Source of the DNA: Epichloe hybrida
Taxonomy: Eukaryota > Ascomycota > Sordariomycetes > Hypocreales > Clavicipitaceae
NCBI GenBank assembly: GCA_019022495.1
Contig: JAFEKR010000001.1
Location: 3,038,001 to 3,102,000 of the forward strand
Direction: 5' to 3'
Length of the DNA: 64,000 bases
Part shown: positions 54,315-64,000 of the stretch, one piece after another
Numbering within the stretch: the stretch's first letter is position 1
Layout of the letters: every line of letters begins with the position of its first letter
Translations under genes and position numbers: made by a program
Notes under the pieces: model-generated
The model's input: only the letters and a program-made list of their open reading frames with translations
The model's database searches: none
Told to the model about the DNA's origin: nothing

Positions 54315-55382
54315 CACATGCTCGTCGTCCTCTTCCTGTCCGATTGTCCAGACCCATTGTCGTTTCTTCTCCGTCCGTTTCCGCTTGCGATTGGTGGATG
54401 CGCTTGCATTCGGTGAGATGGGTGGCGCATCATCTCCCAGTCCTGCCATTCTGCGTCTCATGTCTTCAAAGGGGCCTGGAGTTTGGCCGCCATCCTGTAT
54501 TTCGCTGGCTGTAAACTCCAACAAAGCCATGTCCAAGATTGTTTCGGGCTCAGTGACGGAGAGTGCATTGGCAGGCGACAGTGGCGAGCCGTCTTCGGCC
54601 AGGAGTTCGATGTGGGACCTTGTGTATTTGGATGTTGTGATTTCTTCCTCCAGGGGGCTATCGTACTCCACCTTCTTGGCCGCCTTTTCTTGAAGGCGAA
54701 GGGACTGACGTCCTGGTGAGGGAGGGGTGATGGCCGTTCTAGGAGGCAACGGAGAATTGCGGAGAATGCTGTGAAGACTTCGAGGATGAGTATAGGGCAT
54801 GTGCCCGAGCAGTCCCGAGGATGGGAAAGCGGCCCTACGACGACGCGGCGGTGTACGGTCATCTGATGGCGAGTTGAATGACCGACAACTTGGCCGACAA
54901 CGTCGAGGCGACGATGTCTCCGCCGATGATGTCTCCGCCGATGATGTCTTCGCCGATGAGAACGTGAACACTTTAGAAGTTTTCTCAACGGCCCCTGTAG
55001 ATAATGGAGGAGTGGCAGTCATTGTGCTTGGATACACAAAATCCATCATTTGCTGTGGTGAGATGGGCTGGGCTGTCGAAGGCGTCTCTGGGTAGTTTGG
55101 TACGAAGGGCGTTACAACTGTATGCCGCAAGTCGGCTTTCTCAGCGGGTGATTGCAGACTGAATTCTTGCAGAGTATTGATGGCAGTGATGGGCTCGGAT
55201 TGTGAAGCTGAAGAGCGTTCGATGGCGGTGACATAAATATTGGACACGGTGTTGAAAGTTGTTGGATCACTCGGGTTGACAGGCTGGCCCCTCAAACCCT
55301 TTGACGGGGGATTGCATGCCGTCTTTATTTGCAGAGAAAGTCGCGGTCTCTTGGACATATTTGGGATCTGTGACGGAGCCAT
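53910..55382 (-). CDS. Conserved fungal disordered protein of unknown function
   Basis: Single exon, 490 residues from the chosen ATG at 55382 (MAPSQIPNMSKRPRLSLQIK). A second possible start is the MSKRP Met at 55358. The frame continues upstream to 55634 through a (VSSP)n minisatellite, which I treat as 5' leader. The protein is Ser/Pro/Thr-rich and mostly disordered. Conserved-looking blocks: RPRLSLQIKTACNPPSKGLR, PTTFNTVSNIYVTAIERSS, ITAINTLQEFSL, TYPETP-like NYPETPSTAQP, HPRSLHSILRNSPLPPRTAI, SKYTRSHIELLAED, GGQTPGPFEDMRRRMAGL, and a basic KRKRTEKKRQWVW before a polyglycine run. Some databases label homologues glucan 4-alpha-glucosidase, but no glycosidase domain is visible and I reject that name. 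Likely nuclear, by its basic motifs; function unknown. Confidence 0.75.
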
Positions 55383-56140
55383 GACCATGACCATGACCAG
55401 CGACAAGTTGCGGAAGAGAGAGAGAGAAGGTGTGCGGACAAGACTGTATCCCCGATGCTCGGGTGACGAGACGGGTGACGAGACGGGTGACGAGACGGGT
55501 GACGAGACGGGTGACGAGACGGGTGACGAGACGGGTGACGAGGAAGAGCAAGAGCACGCCGTGTTTATTATACAACGCTGCCATGGGGTTGATGGGGCTG
55601 GTCGTTGAATACAAAAGCCGGGCTGAAACTCCACGTCCCACCAAGCGCTTGGGAGACGTGCTTGGCTTGATGCTGATGTGGTTGGTTATGGTCCATGGAC
55701 ACCCACTCGGACTCGTGATGTTGACTGAGGCAGTGTGTAAGCGCCCGACCCCTGCCGAGGCGTGGATTGGAGTCATTGGACATTATTGGTGGCTTACCAT
55801 GGCTCGCCAATCACACGGGATGGCATTGTCGCCGCTTTCCACACAAGGCGTCTGTTCTATGCAACACAGTCTCCCGATATCACCTTCTTGCAGGCGGGGT
55901 AATCCGTCGTAGTCGGTAAGAAGACGTGGGCTCATCAGGGTTCAGCATCAGCTTGCGTATCCTGGTGCTGCGGTCCGTAATCCATGCGGCATATTATTAC
56001 GGCGAGAAGCTGGCCTCAGGCAGGCTTCTCCACTGACGTCATTTGTCAGCCGTCCCGGCCCGTCCAGGCGTCCAGGACTTGCGCCTTTTCAAGCTCACAT
56101 TCACGCCAACCTGGTGAATTATCACGACCACATTCATGAG
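55383..56140. promoter_or_regulatory. Divergent intergenic region, disordered-protein gene / polymerase iota
   Basis: 758 bp with a 12-bp minisatellite (55460-55543) and a CRE-type octamer TGACGTCA at 56034-56041, about 100 bp before the polymerase start. No further gene recognised. Confidence 0.4.
55460..55543. repeat. 12-bp minisatellite GACGAGACGGGT
   Basis: Seven near-perfect 12-bp units just upstream of the disordered-protein gene. On the minus strand they read VSSP in the gene's own frame. Confidence 0.95.
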
Positions 56141-57974
56141 ATGAACGCTGGTCTCACGGACATTCAAGCGAGATCCGCGCCGAAACAGAAACATGAAGCC
56201 GTTGTCCTGCATTTTGTGTGTGTCTCTAGCCTCATGGTCGCACTCCATATCGGAATGTCTGTGTGTGAGTCCTGACTGATTGATGCATTCGCCCAGGATT
56301 ATGACTGCTTCTATGCGCAAGTTTTCGAAAATAAGGACCCCACTCTCAAGTCCAAGCCGCTCGGCGTGAGACAAAAGAATATTCTCGCCACATGTAATTA
56401 TAATGCCCGCAAGCTTGGCGCAAAGAAGCTCATGCTCGTTTCAGAGGCACGCAGATTATGCAAGGATCTGGTGCTCGTCGACGGCGAGGACTTGACCCCG
56501 TTTCGCGACATGAGCAAAGTTCTCTTCGAATTTCTTCGCTCATACTCGTGGAATAACATGGTTGAACGACTAGGTTTCGATGAAGTCTTCATGGGTAAGA
56601 TGTCGTCGTCTCTGAATATAAAGGCTTGCATGCACCACTCTAATACCGAGTCCAGACGTGACAGATATCATTGACTACAACATCGAGTGCTTGAGTATCA
56701 GTAGTCTGTCGCAATCGTTCTTTTCCCTTTCCAAAACAAATCCAGAAGCGGGGTTTCAGTGTGATCTGACGGATTTCGCGGGTCGGGTCGAAGGCACCAT
56801 CCCAGACGAGGCGCCTCTAGACAACAAACTTTACTTGAGGTTGCTGCTAGGGTCGCATCTCGCAAATCATCTACGCTCAAAGATGGAGACGGAGCTTGGA
56901 TACACATCTAGCTGTGGTATATCAACCAACAAGCTGTTGAGTAAGCTCGCTGGCGCAAGAAAAAAGCCGCGAGACCAGACCACGCTTTTAGCCTTCAGTG
57001 ATGTCGATGTTTACGCGTTTGTGGATGCACACAAGACGAGACAGGTGCCTGGAATAGGTTCCAAGACTGCCATGCAATTGGAGTCTCATGTCCTTGGTGA
57101 GCAAGTCGAACTGGAGTCCCAGTTCACTTCAGTCTTGTTCGTGAAAGAAGTCCGCCTGCATCCCTCAATGTCACCCGCGTTCTTGGAAACACTTCTAGCA
57201 GGGCCAGGGGCTGAAAAGGGAGTTGGTGCGAGGGTATGGGGCCTCCTGCATGGCATCGATCCCACAAGAGTTAAAGCTTCAAGCAACGTCCCATCCCAGA
57301 TAAGCATAGAAGACACATTTAAGGGACTCCAAACTATATCTCAGATCACAGAAGAGTTACATAAACTGTCGTGCTCGCTGATACGGCGGATGAGAATCGA
57401 CCTTCTGACAGTCGATGAACACGCGGATGTCCCGGGAGCACAAAGATGGATTGCTCGGCCAAAAACTTTGCGGCTGGTCATCAGATCCTGGCCAATCCGT
57501 CGAGGCACTGCGTCGTCCCAAAATTTCAGTCGCGTATCTCGATCCGGACCGTTGCCAAGCTTTGTATTCGACACTCAGAGTGACATAGATGAGTTGGCAC
57601 AACAGCTGGTTGCGGAATCGCTGTTGCCTCTTCTTCGGCGACTACAAGGAGATGGGGGAAGCAGATGGAATCTGCAGCTGATGAACATTTGTGTAGCAAA
57701 CATGAGGGCCGGCGCGGCTGACGATCGAGACGGCGCTGGGCGGGACATCTCTGCCATGTTCAAGAATCAGGACAAGGTGTTAAGGCCCTTCAGGATTGAT
57801 CCTATCCCAGAAAGCGGCAAAGACGACCCGATGGACAGTACTTCGATCGATGGGTCAGAAAATAATATAGATTGGGATGACGATGCCGACCGTCCGGCCT
57901 GCCCAAGGTGTGGTCATTCGCTCCCCCTCTTTGCCATGCCAGCTCATATGCGGTTTCATGAAATGGAAGGATAA
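56141..57974 (+). CDS. Y-family translesion DNA polymerase, iota type
   Basis: Error-prone polymerase for damage bypass in the nucleus. Exons 56141-56215, 56297-56594 and 56656-57974; 563 residues. Splicing builds the N-terminal catalytic motif VVLHFDYDCFYAQVFENKDP (metal-binding Asp and steric-gate Tyr/Phe region) and, at the second junction, RLGFDEVFMDVTDIIDYN (the second acidic motif). Further family features: ILATCNYNARKLGAKKLMLV, SCGISTNKLLSKLAGARKKP, the helix-hairpin-helix VPGIGSKTAMQL, and the little-finger region from about PSQISIEDTF. The C-terminus has ACPRCGHSLPLFAMPAHMRF followed by HE, a C-x2-C...H-x3-H zinc finger like the ubiquitin-binding UBZ of polymerase eta/iota relatives. 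The start at 56141 gives 25 residues before the junction; the frame is open further upstream, so the start is less certain than the rest. Confidence 0.88.
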
Positions 57975-59432
57975 TTTTCATGATCAATACTATGGTAATT
58001 TAATTGATACTATTCATTATCGAGTATCATGGGAGTTGTTATTCGTCCACCAGCTTGCAGGTTCTCGGGTAGTACGAGGCTGTTCGAGTCACCCCCCCCC
58101 CTTTGCGAGGTCGGGGATGCAAGTTTTCTTACACATCCGCCGCGCCCACAATGAAGCCACATGATCCAGTCGGCTATCGAAAGCACCATGAATCGGAAGC
58201 CTTGTAGGGCCGAGAGGTGGCTGCGCCAATTGCAATGCGCCATTGGTCCCGAGCTGCAACACGCTCATACAAACGTCAGCAAACACTCACGAATGCAACA
58301 GACTCCTGTTCTTGTCTTCAAACGAATTGCCGAGACAGCAGAAGAGCTCAGAGATGTCTGTGTGACAACGAAAAAAATAGGACATTTACTGCCTCTTGGA
58401 CAACAGCCAGATGCGGGTATCTCCCAGCATCCCCTTTTCCAGTCATGCCTATGAATCGGCGCGTGTTGAAGCACAGTGCCATGCCGCGGACATGTCGTTC
58501 CCGTTAGATTCCTCCCGGATGCACTGCTGGACCTAGCACAGGAATGTACTTGGTCAGGGCCACCGACTTGCGGAGCGTATGGCAAGAACTACTTACTGGC
58601 CGTCTTGTCTGTTTTTGATGTTTTGATGTTCCAGTAACCTGGCTTTGTGGTGGCAGTATAATTGCGACGAGTCCCAGGCTCGAATGAATGAATGCCATTT
58701 AAACGGGGTTTTGCTTTGTGCCCCTTGGGAGCAAGAAATTGGCTGGCACACACGGACGGCTAGAAGCATCCCGGCGCATGATGAGAACTTTCGGAGCCGT
58801 CTGGTGGGCAAGAAACAGAGAGCTGCTCTGTACTCTGCCCTTTCGTCATTCACTGATGTGTGCTCGAATCGCCGTGTCGTCACTTTCCCTGCTAGTCGTT
58901 GAAAGCAAGGAATTGTATTGTGGCTCAATGTGGTCAACTCCTCCCGAACAAGTTGAGCAGTCCAGTGGCACCGCCCCTGGTGACTGTCTGCCTGCCTATC
59001 TGCCCGCCTGCCTGCCTGCCTGCCTGCTTGTCTGCCTGTCTGCCCATGTGCTTGACACCTGTACTTGTCGGTTTGCCAGCTGGCAGCTGTCATGGTGGCA
59101 TTGGCAATCGGGGCCGGTGGTTCTTTCTTGATGTGGAGTCTGAATGTGAGCCAACTCTGAATAAAAGGTAGGAGTCCAAGTTTCGACAAGCGAATCTTTT
59201 TTTACGTCGTTTCGCCTGCAGCGTCGGTATGTCTTGTTTACTGCCTGTTCGTCCAAGTCAAATGTCACCTAGTTGGTCTTTCTCCCATGCCAAATCAGAC
59301 GCCTTCCCGGACAGAGTCAATAAGTAGGTCTGACGACTTGAGGTTTGGTGTTTGCGGCATTCGCTTCATGAGACTCCTTCATCTCGACAAACACGGCTTC
59401 CAAATCGACGGCCACTCTATCCTATATACAGC
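57975..59432. other. Intergenic region
   Basis: 1.46 kb of normal composition with several unremarkable short ORFs (for example 58265-58585 and 58504-58698 on the minus strand and 58161-58454 on the plus strand), none recognised. Contains a TGCC/TGTC tandem tract at about 58988-59045. Confidence 0.45.
58988..59045. repeat. TGCC-type tetranucleotide tract
   Basis: Tandem CTGCCTGC units with TGTC and TATC variants. Confidence 0.85.
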
Positions 59433-61618
59433 ATGGGCAGAGGATCTAGGGGCAACGGGCACCAAACACCCCGCCGGCCTGTTGACTTGACGGGCATACT
59501 ATCTCTTGCTGAAAAGAACGATTTCGTCACACTTGTGAACGCGATCACGGAAAATATGCACCGAGACGTGAGCAACATGTTTGATTCGCCGCCCGTTCGT
59601 CCGATTCGTGGACAGACAGAGCAGCATCATTGGCTCTCTCTTCCCCTTCTTCACCGGAGGGAAAGTAACAAAGAGAATGAATCGACCCTGAATACGTTTC
59701 GCGGGAATGGTCAAGGACCATCTTCCACAACGTACGAAAAGACGCATCAGATCATCGAAAGAGAAGAAAATGAAGCCATGACTCCACAGCTAAGAGAGCT
59801 GAAGAAGGAAGCTCTTGCGTACTTCAAGAAGTGGCAGGGTAATGTGCTTCAGCGTCTTCGGGAAATAAATGTCAACGATTCCGTGTCGTGTGTTTCTGGG
59901 TCTCGGGCGCGAGGCCGCGGTGCTCGTGGAGGGTATCGTGCTGGGAGAAGTGGCCGAGGCGGCCGAGGCGGACGAGGAGGTGCCGTTGCCTCGACTCTTG
60001 CCACAGGTGAGATTCCTTCTGCCTTGGTTTCGTTGATGACTATGCCCAAGTACCGGGGGACTCAATTCTTCAAGTCTTATTATTGAGCTGACCAAAGGCG
60101 GGGAAAACAAAAAACCAGGACCCCCTCGAGCGCCGACAAATCATGTTGACCCTGAACTGGCTGCGCGATATCCACCTATTCCAAATTCATTATGGACTCT
60201 GCAGTTGGAAAGACGAAAGCTCATCCTGCATATCGCCCTATTGGTTCTCGTATCGCTGCAAGAATACAATGCGAACTCACGAACACTGCTAGTTTGCATC
60301 GCGTCGTCGCTAAACCTTCCTTACAAGGTTTACCAAATGGATGAAAACCGTTTGGCTCAGGGGCTGGCGAAAGCCGCGCTCGAAGTGCCACCAGGAGAAG
60401 ACGGAACAACCAAGCAGGAAGACGTGAAATCATCAAGGAAATGGAAGCTTGGCCTCGGTGGCTCCGGATCATCTGCTTCCATCAGTCTTGCTGCACCACT
60501 CAGAAACGTTGGCATTGGAACATCTCAAGGTGGCCTCGGATTGACTACTACGGCAGCTGCAGGATTGTTAGGTATCATGGCTGAGAACGGCTTCTTAATG
60601 GGGTCCCTGTTCGGCATGAATCCAACGAGGCCCCTGGGCAAGATTATAGAGACGTTTCTGAGAGAGGTTCAAGATTTTGCTTTTATCCGGCTCTGCAACA
60701 GCATTCATTATGAGTATACTGATCCCAGAGAGTCGCCGGTGGAAGATCGTAGGCTTCGTGTCGTTGTAGCTATTAGCGGATGTCTCCGAGATCCAGACGA
60801 TATCATCAAGCCGTGGCATTCGCTCAACAGCCAAGCAGAGGTATATGCGATTCGTTGGGAAACAGCCGCACTGACAAATCTCGGAAGCGCACTGGAGACA
60901 GTCATCAAAAGCACAGCCTGGAGGAGCGCTAGACGAGACATTGAAGCTAAAACAAGTAAGTAAAAGCATTGTCCCCGTACACATATGGTGGCGTCTGACT
61001 AATAATGGTAAAATATCTGCAGTCTTCCAAAGTCTCATTGATTCAACATGGCCGGAACCACTTCTGAGAATAAGCAAGATTATTGATAACCCTTGGAGTG
61101 TAGGCATGGTACGCGCAGAAAAAGTTGGTGCAGTTCTTGCCGACTCGCTTATGAGACAAAGATTTCAAGGGGACCGCCCGGTGTCACTGATAGGATTTAG
61201 CCTCGCAGCTCGAGCCATCTATGCTTGCCTGATGGTTCTAGCAGAGCGTCGTCAGTTTGGGGTGGTAGACTCGGTCATTATGCTCGGAACGCCAGCTCCG
61301 TCTGAGAGCCGCGTGTGGTTGACGCTGAAGAGTGTCGTGACTGGTCGACTAGTAAACGTCTATTCTGAAAGTGACTACATATTGGGCTTTCTTTATCGGA
61401 CATCCAACATACAATTTGGCATCGCTGGTTTACAAGAGATTCAAGGTGCGGATGGGGTGGAGAACCATTGCATCAAGACATTGCCTAGAGGGCATTTGAG
61501 CTACCCGTCCATGATGGGGAACATCCTGAGGGATATTGGCTGGGAAGATGTTGATATCAAAGCTGTTCGAGCCGAAACTGTGCTGCCGTTGTCCCGGAGC
61601 GGCAAAAAGAGGGCGTAG
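59433..61618 (+). CDS. DUF726/TMCO4-type alpha/beta-hydrolase fold protein
   Basis: Exons 59433-60006, 60098-60955 and 61023-61618; 675 residues. The start MGRGSRGNGHQTPRRPVDLT is followed by a charged N-terminal part with EALAYFKKWQGNVLQRLREI and an RGG-like stretch (RGRGARGGYRAGRSGRGGRG). Exon 2 contributes LAARYPPIPNSLWTLQLERR, ILHIALLVLVSLQEYNANSR, a Gly-rich hydrophobic segment (GGLGLTTTAAAGLLGIMAEN) typical of the family, and RLRVVVAISGCLRDPDD. Exon 3 has the putative nucleophile elbow LIGFSLAARAIYACLM (GFSLAAR in place of GxSLGAR), VDSVIMLGTPAPSE, VNVYSESDYILGFLYR and a final HCIKTLPRGHLSYP with a candidate His. Relatives are TMCO4 in animals and yeast Mil1, a membrane-associated hydrolase-like protein; substrate unknown. 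Splice phases 1 and 1 are consistent, restoring TGGENKKPGPPRAPTNHVDP at the first junction. Confidence 0.87.
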
Positions 61619-62390
61619 ATGTGCGGAGGCGCAACAACCATGAGACCTCGCTCGGTGTTTGGAGTGAATAAGGATGTTGCTTTCTAGTATGTATATATGT
61701 ATATATATACACATACATGCGTATTTCTGTGGAGGCAAAGGGGGATGTATATTACTAGTTATGGAGATGGCTACATGCTATAACAAGTTCGCTGTATAAC
61801 ATTTGAAATTAGCGCAGAACAATGACTGGTTTTTGTTGCGGACAAATGTTTATTCATGGCCAAGTATATTCGGACGGCAAATGATGGCCATCCACTCATG
61901 CCTTGCTCGCAAGAGGACAATCAAATGATGCCCAGGAACAGAATGGACGAGTAGTGGCGATTCGACTCGCATACTATGTACGTTTATGTGCACGTACCGT
62001 TCAACGGACCGGTCTGGATTCCTGCAGACTGCTGAGCATGCCTGGCCAGGGCATAGCATGACGTGACGTGACGTGACGTGACTAACAAAGCCACATGGTA
62101 ACAATTCACATGTAAAGTCCACTGCATTCAATCCATCCAGGAGACTCCCTGATTGTCCGCATTGTTTACTTATTGACCGACCGACCGACCGCCCTCCAAT
62201 CAGAAAAAACAAAACCAAGTATCCCCTCCTCCACTTCTGATGAGAGCCCAGCTTTACTCAATTGTTCCTACCAATTCCCATACAGTACAACTTCTCTTGT
62301 GTTTGTTCAAAAGCCCGATATAGTACAGTTTTTGTAAAGCATCTACAACAGCCGCATCATGGGTTGATACATATGAAATAGGTGTCCTCC
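61619..62390. other. Convergent intergenic region
   Basis: 772 bp with TATATG-type repeats (about 61690-61712), GTGAC pentamers (about 62060-62081) and GACC tetramers (about 62176-62191). No gene recognised. Confidence 0.5.
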
Positions 62391-64000
62391 TCATGGAGGC
62401 GGAGTGGTCCCCAGCATACTAGGAACCTGTTTCCTCATAAAGGCCCTCGTGCCGCGCTGTTCCATCCTGGGAACACCCTGGATGGCACGTGGTTCGCGCA
62501 TAAGCGCCCCATCCAGGCGAGAGGGGATGCGCGTGATGACGGTGCGGTACTCGCCGGGAAAGTTGCCCTTTGGTAAGGGGACCGAGGCGGTGCGCCAGAT
62601 GTGGTCGGATGTGTCGGTGAGGTAGGTGGGTTTGTTGGAGGAGAGATTGCGAGAGGGGGGCGCCATAAAGGAAGAGGCGCCGTGGCTTTGGCGGATGGTG
62701 GAGAGGCGGGAAAGGCCGGAACTGAGGCCGGGGCGGCCACGGGCTTTCTTGGCCATGAGGATTTCGTCAAAGAGGCGGATGGATGGGTCGCTGGCGGGGA
62801 GTGTTTCTCGGTCATGAATAAATTCATTGAAGGCTGGGCGATGTTAGACATTGATGGAGGGAGAGAAGAGGGGGGGGGGAGGGGGAGCAAGGTGACTAGG
62901 TAGATTGTAGGGGGCACAATAACGACAAGGACAGCGGGAGCTTACCTTGGGTATCACGCATCATGGTGGCGTATTCCTGTTGGTCGTATGGAAGGCTCTT
63001 GATGAAGGCTTCCATGTCAAAAGCGTACAGTTGTCCATTGCTTTTCTGCTGCTTGTTCGGCCGGCCGAGATGCTTGCGATAGGTGTAGAGGAGACTGGCC
63101 AGACAGCGGACAAAAGCGGCCCGTACTCCGTCGGCGTGGAAGGCCTCGGGGCAAACAATGGATACTTGTCCCAGGCATCGGCCGTGGGCCACCGTCTTAC
63201 AGGAGGTGCATTCATACAAACCATCGCCTTCAGACCTTTCATCGCAGATGGTGCAAATGGACAGGGTGTCATTGGCGTTGAGACTGAAGCAATGTCCTTC
63301 TACCCATACCGTGGTTTCCGTGTTGCGGACCGGCTGGATCTGCATGTTGGGCATGATTGTGGACGCAGCGAGGGTGGATTGAGCGTATGTGGAAGGCGCG
63401 TAGCCCCCACCAAAGGATGATTGAGACACGACTGAGAAGCCTGAAATAGATGAGTTCTGCTGATGTCCGTTGAGGAACGGCAGGTTCGATTTGGGCATTG
63501 TCTGGAACTTATCCAGTCCAAACGACGAGCTTCGTCGGCCCTTGTCCTCGCCAAAGTGTCCTGATCGCTTCTCTCGCAATGTCGCTGTGAGGGCGAAGCC
63601 CGAGTCGCTTCGGGAAAGTGGCGTTGTGGGCATGGGAGGCAAAGTGACGGATGCGGGGGACACCGACGACTGTGGGCTGGTTTTGGACGATGATCTGCTC
63701 GTTCCAGGACGGTCTGATTTGGCGCTGTCCATTGAAGAAACCGTGAATGCGTTGAAAACTGGCGGGTGAATCTCTTCAGGCGGGCTCCGATCAGCAAAGC
63801 TAGATGAGTTTTGTGATGCCCATTTACCTAGCGTAGCGTTTGACGCAACGGGCGTGAAGATCGACCCATTCTCGGACGAAAAAGAATCATAGGGGAAGGA
63901 CTCGATTGCGTAGGGCGGAGGTCCAGTTGCAACGCCATACCGCAACGTATGGGGTGCGGCGACCTGGAGCAGGGACATTAATTTTCGCCGATGCTGTCTC
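62391..64000 (-). CDS. DENN-domain protein, C-terminal part (5' end outside window)
   Basis: Exons (64000)-62946 and 62833-62391, with a 112-bp intron (GTAAGC to CAG); splicing gives MMRDTQAFNEFIHDRE. The frame is still open at the window edge, so the Met at 63978 is probably internal; about 499 residues are visible. First comes a Ser/Pro/Thr-rich disordered segment, then a zinc-finger-like block with the pattern C-x2-C, C-x2-C, H-x2-C, C (GHCFSLNANDTLSICTICDE, LYECTSCKTVAHGRC), resembling a C1/DAG-type finger. The downstream DENN part follows: RAAFVRCLASLLYTYRKHLG, FIKSLPYDQQEYATMMRDTQ and ASDPSIRLFDEILMAKKARG. The tail is basic and disordered. DENN proteins are exchange factors for Rab GTPases in membrane traffic; the catalytic N-terminal DENN parts are not in this window. 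Confidence 0.85.

Noticed and set aside
53910..55382. Naming this gene glucan 4-alpha-glucosidase, as some database entries for similar proteins do
   Set aside because: No glycoside hydrolase domain or signal peptide is visible; the protein is disordered and basic.
1..64000. CRISPR arrays, operons, secondary-metabolite cluster or viral genes
   Set aside because: The tandem repeats lack spacers, genes are singly organised and intron-containing, and no PKS/NRPS/terpene genes or viral proteins are seen.

Overview
The window is nuclear DNA of a filamentous ascomycete (Pezizomycotina, probably Sordariomycetes). The reasons are short introns of about 48-135 bp with fungal splice signals, compact genes on both strands, a Zn2Cys6 regulator, a fungal ADAM protease, and two AT-rich islands whose transposon remnants carry C-to-T/G-to-A stop codons typical of RIP (repeat-induced point mutation). 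I see no bacterial, viral or organellar genes. Most coding models below are spliced models built by eye: phases were checked at every junction, but no alignment or RNA data were available.

Layout. 0-1.5 kb: 3' part of a proline-rich protein with a (HAPP)n minisatellite. 2.3-8.7 kb: rfc1 (-), mitochondrial ribosomal protein L16 (+) and rfc5 (+), so two subunits of the replication factor C clamp loader lie within 6.4 kb. 9.5-12.2 kb: acetyl-CoA synthetase. 13.4-15.9 kb: a membrane-anchored ADAM metalloprotease. 16.3-16.7 kb: a small three-exon gene with no long ORF of its own. 18.0-20.8 kb: a LisH-WD40 co-repressor-type protein. 22.4-25.5 kb: a PIF/Harbinger DNA transposon with perfect 34-bp terminal inverted repeats and a RIP-destroyed transposase. 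26.9-28.7 kb: a TMEM115-like membrane protein and, convergent to it, a small two-exon membrane protein. 28.7-33.0 kb: gene-poor DNA with many simple repeats. 33.0-36.2 kb: the Cyc8/Ssn6 TPR co-repressor. 36.9-38.5 kb: ribosomal protein L3. 39.0-41.9 kb: a Zn2Cys6 transcription factor (-). 42.8-43.4 kb: a conserved fungal protein. 43.8-51.4 kb: a second RIP island with a Helitron replicase-helicase relic on the minus strand. 51.7-53.4 kb: anthranilate synthase component I (trp2). 53.9-55.4 kb: a disordered fungal protein (-). 56.1-58.0 kb: a Y-family DNA polymerase of the iota type. 59.4-61.6 kb: a DUF726/TMCO4-type alpha/beta-hydrolase. 62.4-64 kb: the C-terminal part of a DENN-domain protein (-), cut by the window end.

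The genes are mostly unrelated housekeeping functions and do not form one pathway or a secondary-metabolite cluster. Two themes recur: DNA replication and repair (rfc1, rfc5, polymerase iota) and transcriptional repression (Cyc8; the TBL1/Sif2-like WD40 protein). I found no convincing new multi-gene system. The most useful new observations are two small spliced genes that simple ORF scanning misses, the two transposon families still recognisable through RIP, in-frame introns, micro-exons and a set of 12-bp minisatellites.
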